From positions 744,001 through 808,000 of the forward strand of contig CAWDZG010000002.1 of assembly GCA_963806955.1 (NCBI GenBank): 64,000 nucleotides of DNA. Reading direction: 5' to 3'. A model generated the notes under the pieces. That model saw nothing but the letters and a program-made list of their open reading frames with translations. It was not told the origin of the DNA and searched no databases. The position numbers were made by a program, and so were the translations under genes. Shown here piece after piece: positions 63,817 through 64,000 of this stretch. The DNA is from Gaiellasilicea sp963806955 (GTDB lineage Bacteria; Actinomycetota; Thermoleophilia; Gaiellales; Gaiellaceae). The stretch's first letter is position 1; each line of letters begins with the position of its first letter.

Positions 63817-64000
63817 TCAGCGGTCGTCGGCCAGCGCGGCGACGAGCGCGGCGCGGAGGTGCTCGGCGGTGACGTCCTTGAGCAGGTAGTCGACCGCACC
63901 AGCATGCCGCGCCGCCGCCGCGACGTCGGCGTCGCGACAGACGGTCAGCATCAGGACACGCGTCTCGGGCACGGAGCGCACGATCGCCGTCGCTGCCGCG
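63817..64000 (-). CDS. C-terminus of a response-regulator receiver domain (partial)
   Basis: About 60 residues at the window edge: TRVLMLTVCRD, AAAARHAGAVDYLLKDVTAE and HLRAALVAALADD before the stop at 63817. LLKD carries the conserved receiver lysine. Only the end of the domain is visible; the 5' part lies outside. The protein stops right after the receiver without an output domain, so it is either a stand-alone receiver or the last domain of a longer protein. The gap to the BKACE-type gene shows nothing notable. Confidence 0.78.
   Translation of the reverse strand, partial: AAATAIVRSVPETRVLMLTVCRDADVAAAARHAGAVDYLLKDVTAEHLRAALVAALADDR

Overview
The window is very GC-rich bacterial chromosome, densely packed, with many 1-11 nt start/stop overlaps and frequent GTG starts. 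Gene content fits a high-GC actinobacterium: an ECF sigma factor with a zinc anti-sigma factor, OsmC, a LytR_C-domain protein, AlkZ-like and Mug-like glycosylases and a monothiol glutaredoxin/BolA pair. A deep-branching class such as Thermoleophilia is my best guess, but it is inference. I see no rRNA, tRNA, CRISPR array, transposase or prophage gene; the window reads as core chromosome.

Layout. 1-375: non-coding edge with hairpin-bearing repeat modules. 375-5735: TetR/MFS-2 pair divergent from an acyl-CoA-synthetase-like gene and a frameshifted SDR, then a convergent hotdog-like protein. 5779-10798: glutamine-dependent NAD synthase, an ArsR/SRPBCC pair, an SDR and a GH15 glucanase/trehalase-like protein. 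10795-16146: Mug-like glycosylase and a small protein on the minus strand, then a five-gene overlapping operon (OsmC, class V aminotransferase, M20 hydrolase, epimerase, prephenate dehydratase). 16150-21277: SIS protein, M16 protease and cell-wall enzymes (M15 peptidase, L,D-transpeptidase, serine hydrolase). 21301-25837: AlkZ-like glycosylase, SDR, GNAT, VOC, RidA, cysteine synthase. 26064-32757: acetyl-CoA synthetase, M24 and M32 peptidases, aldo/keto reductase, amidohydrolase. 32750-38709: three-subunit molybdenum hydroxylase, lytic transglycosylase, cyclophilin lipoprotein, MocA-like transferase, LytR_C protein. 38706-39541: ECF sigma/anti-sigma pair with a SigR-type promoter. 39606-45713: HMA protein, two ABC ATPases (one with an AbrB-like tail), a 1000-residue FtsX-type permease and a carboxylate-amine ligase. 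45774-50004: HtrA protease, Grx/BolA, an unknown protein and a secreted metallopeptidase. 50049-54468: tandem palindrome array, aconitase, TPP riboswitch and CytX-like transporter. 54479-64000: sugar-kinase-like protein, BNR protein, PhzF, secreted protein, O-antigen-ligase-like protein, SixA, ABC exporter, TypA, a BKACE-type enzyme and the C-terminus of a receiver domain.

Three patterns run through the window. First, about twenty genes carry a TANNNT-like -10 box ending 6-8 nt before the start codon with no Shine-Dalgarno, so leaderless transcription looks like the default and helps choose starts. Second, palindromes with different arms share the centre TC(A/T)GA at five loci. Third, about eleven otherwise intact genes carry single-base indels, mostly one extra G or C; consensus sequence errors are the simplest explanation, so I annotate these as single genes with stated frameshift positions.
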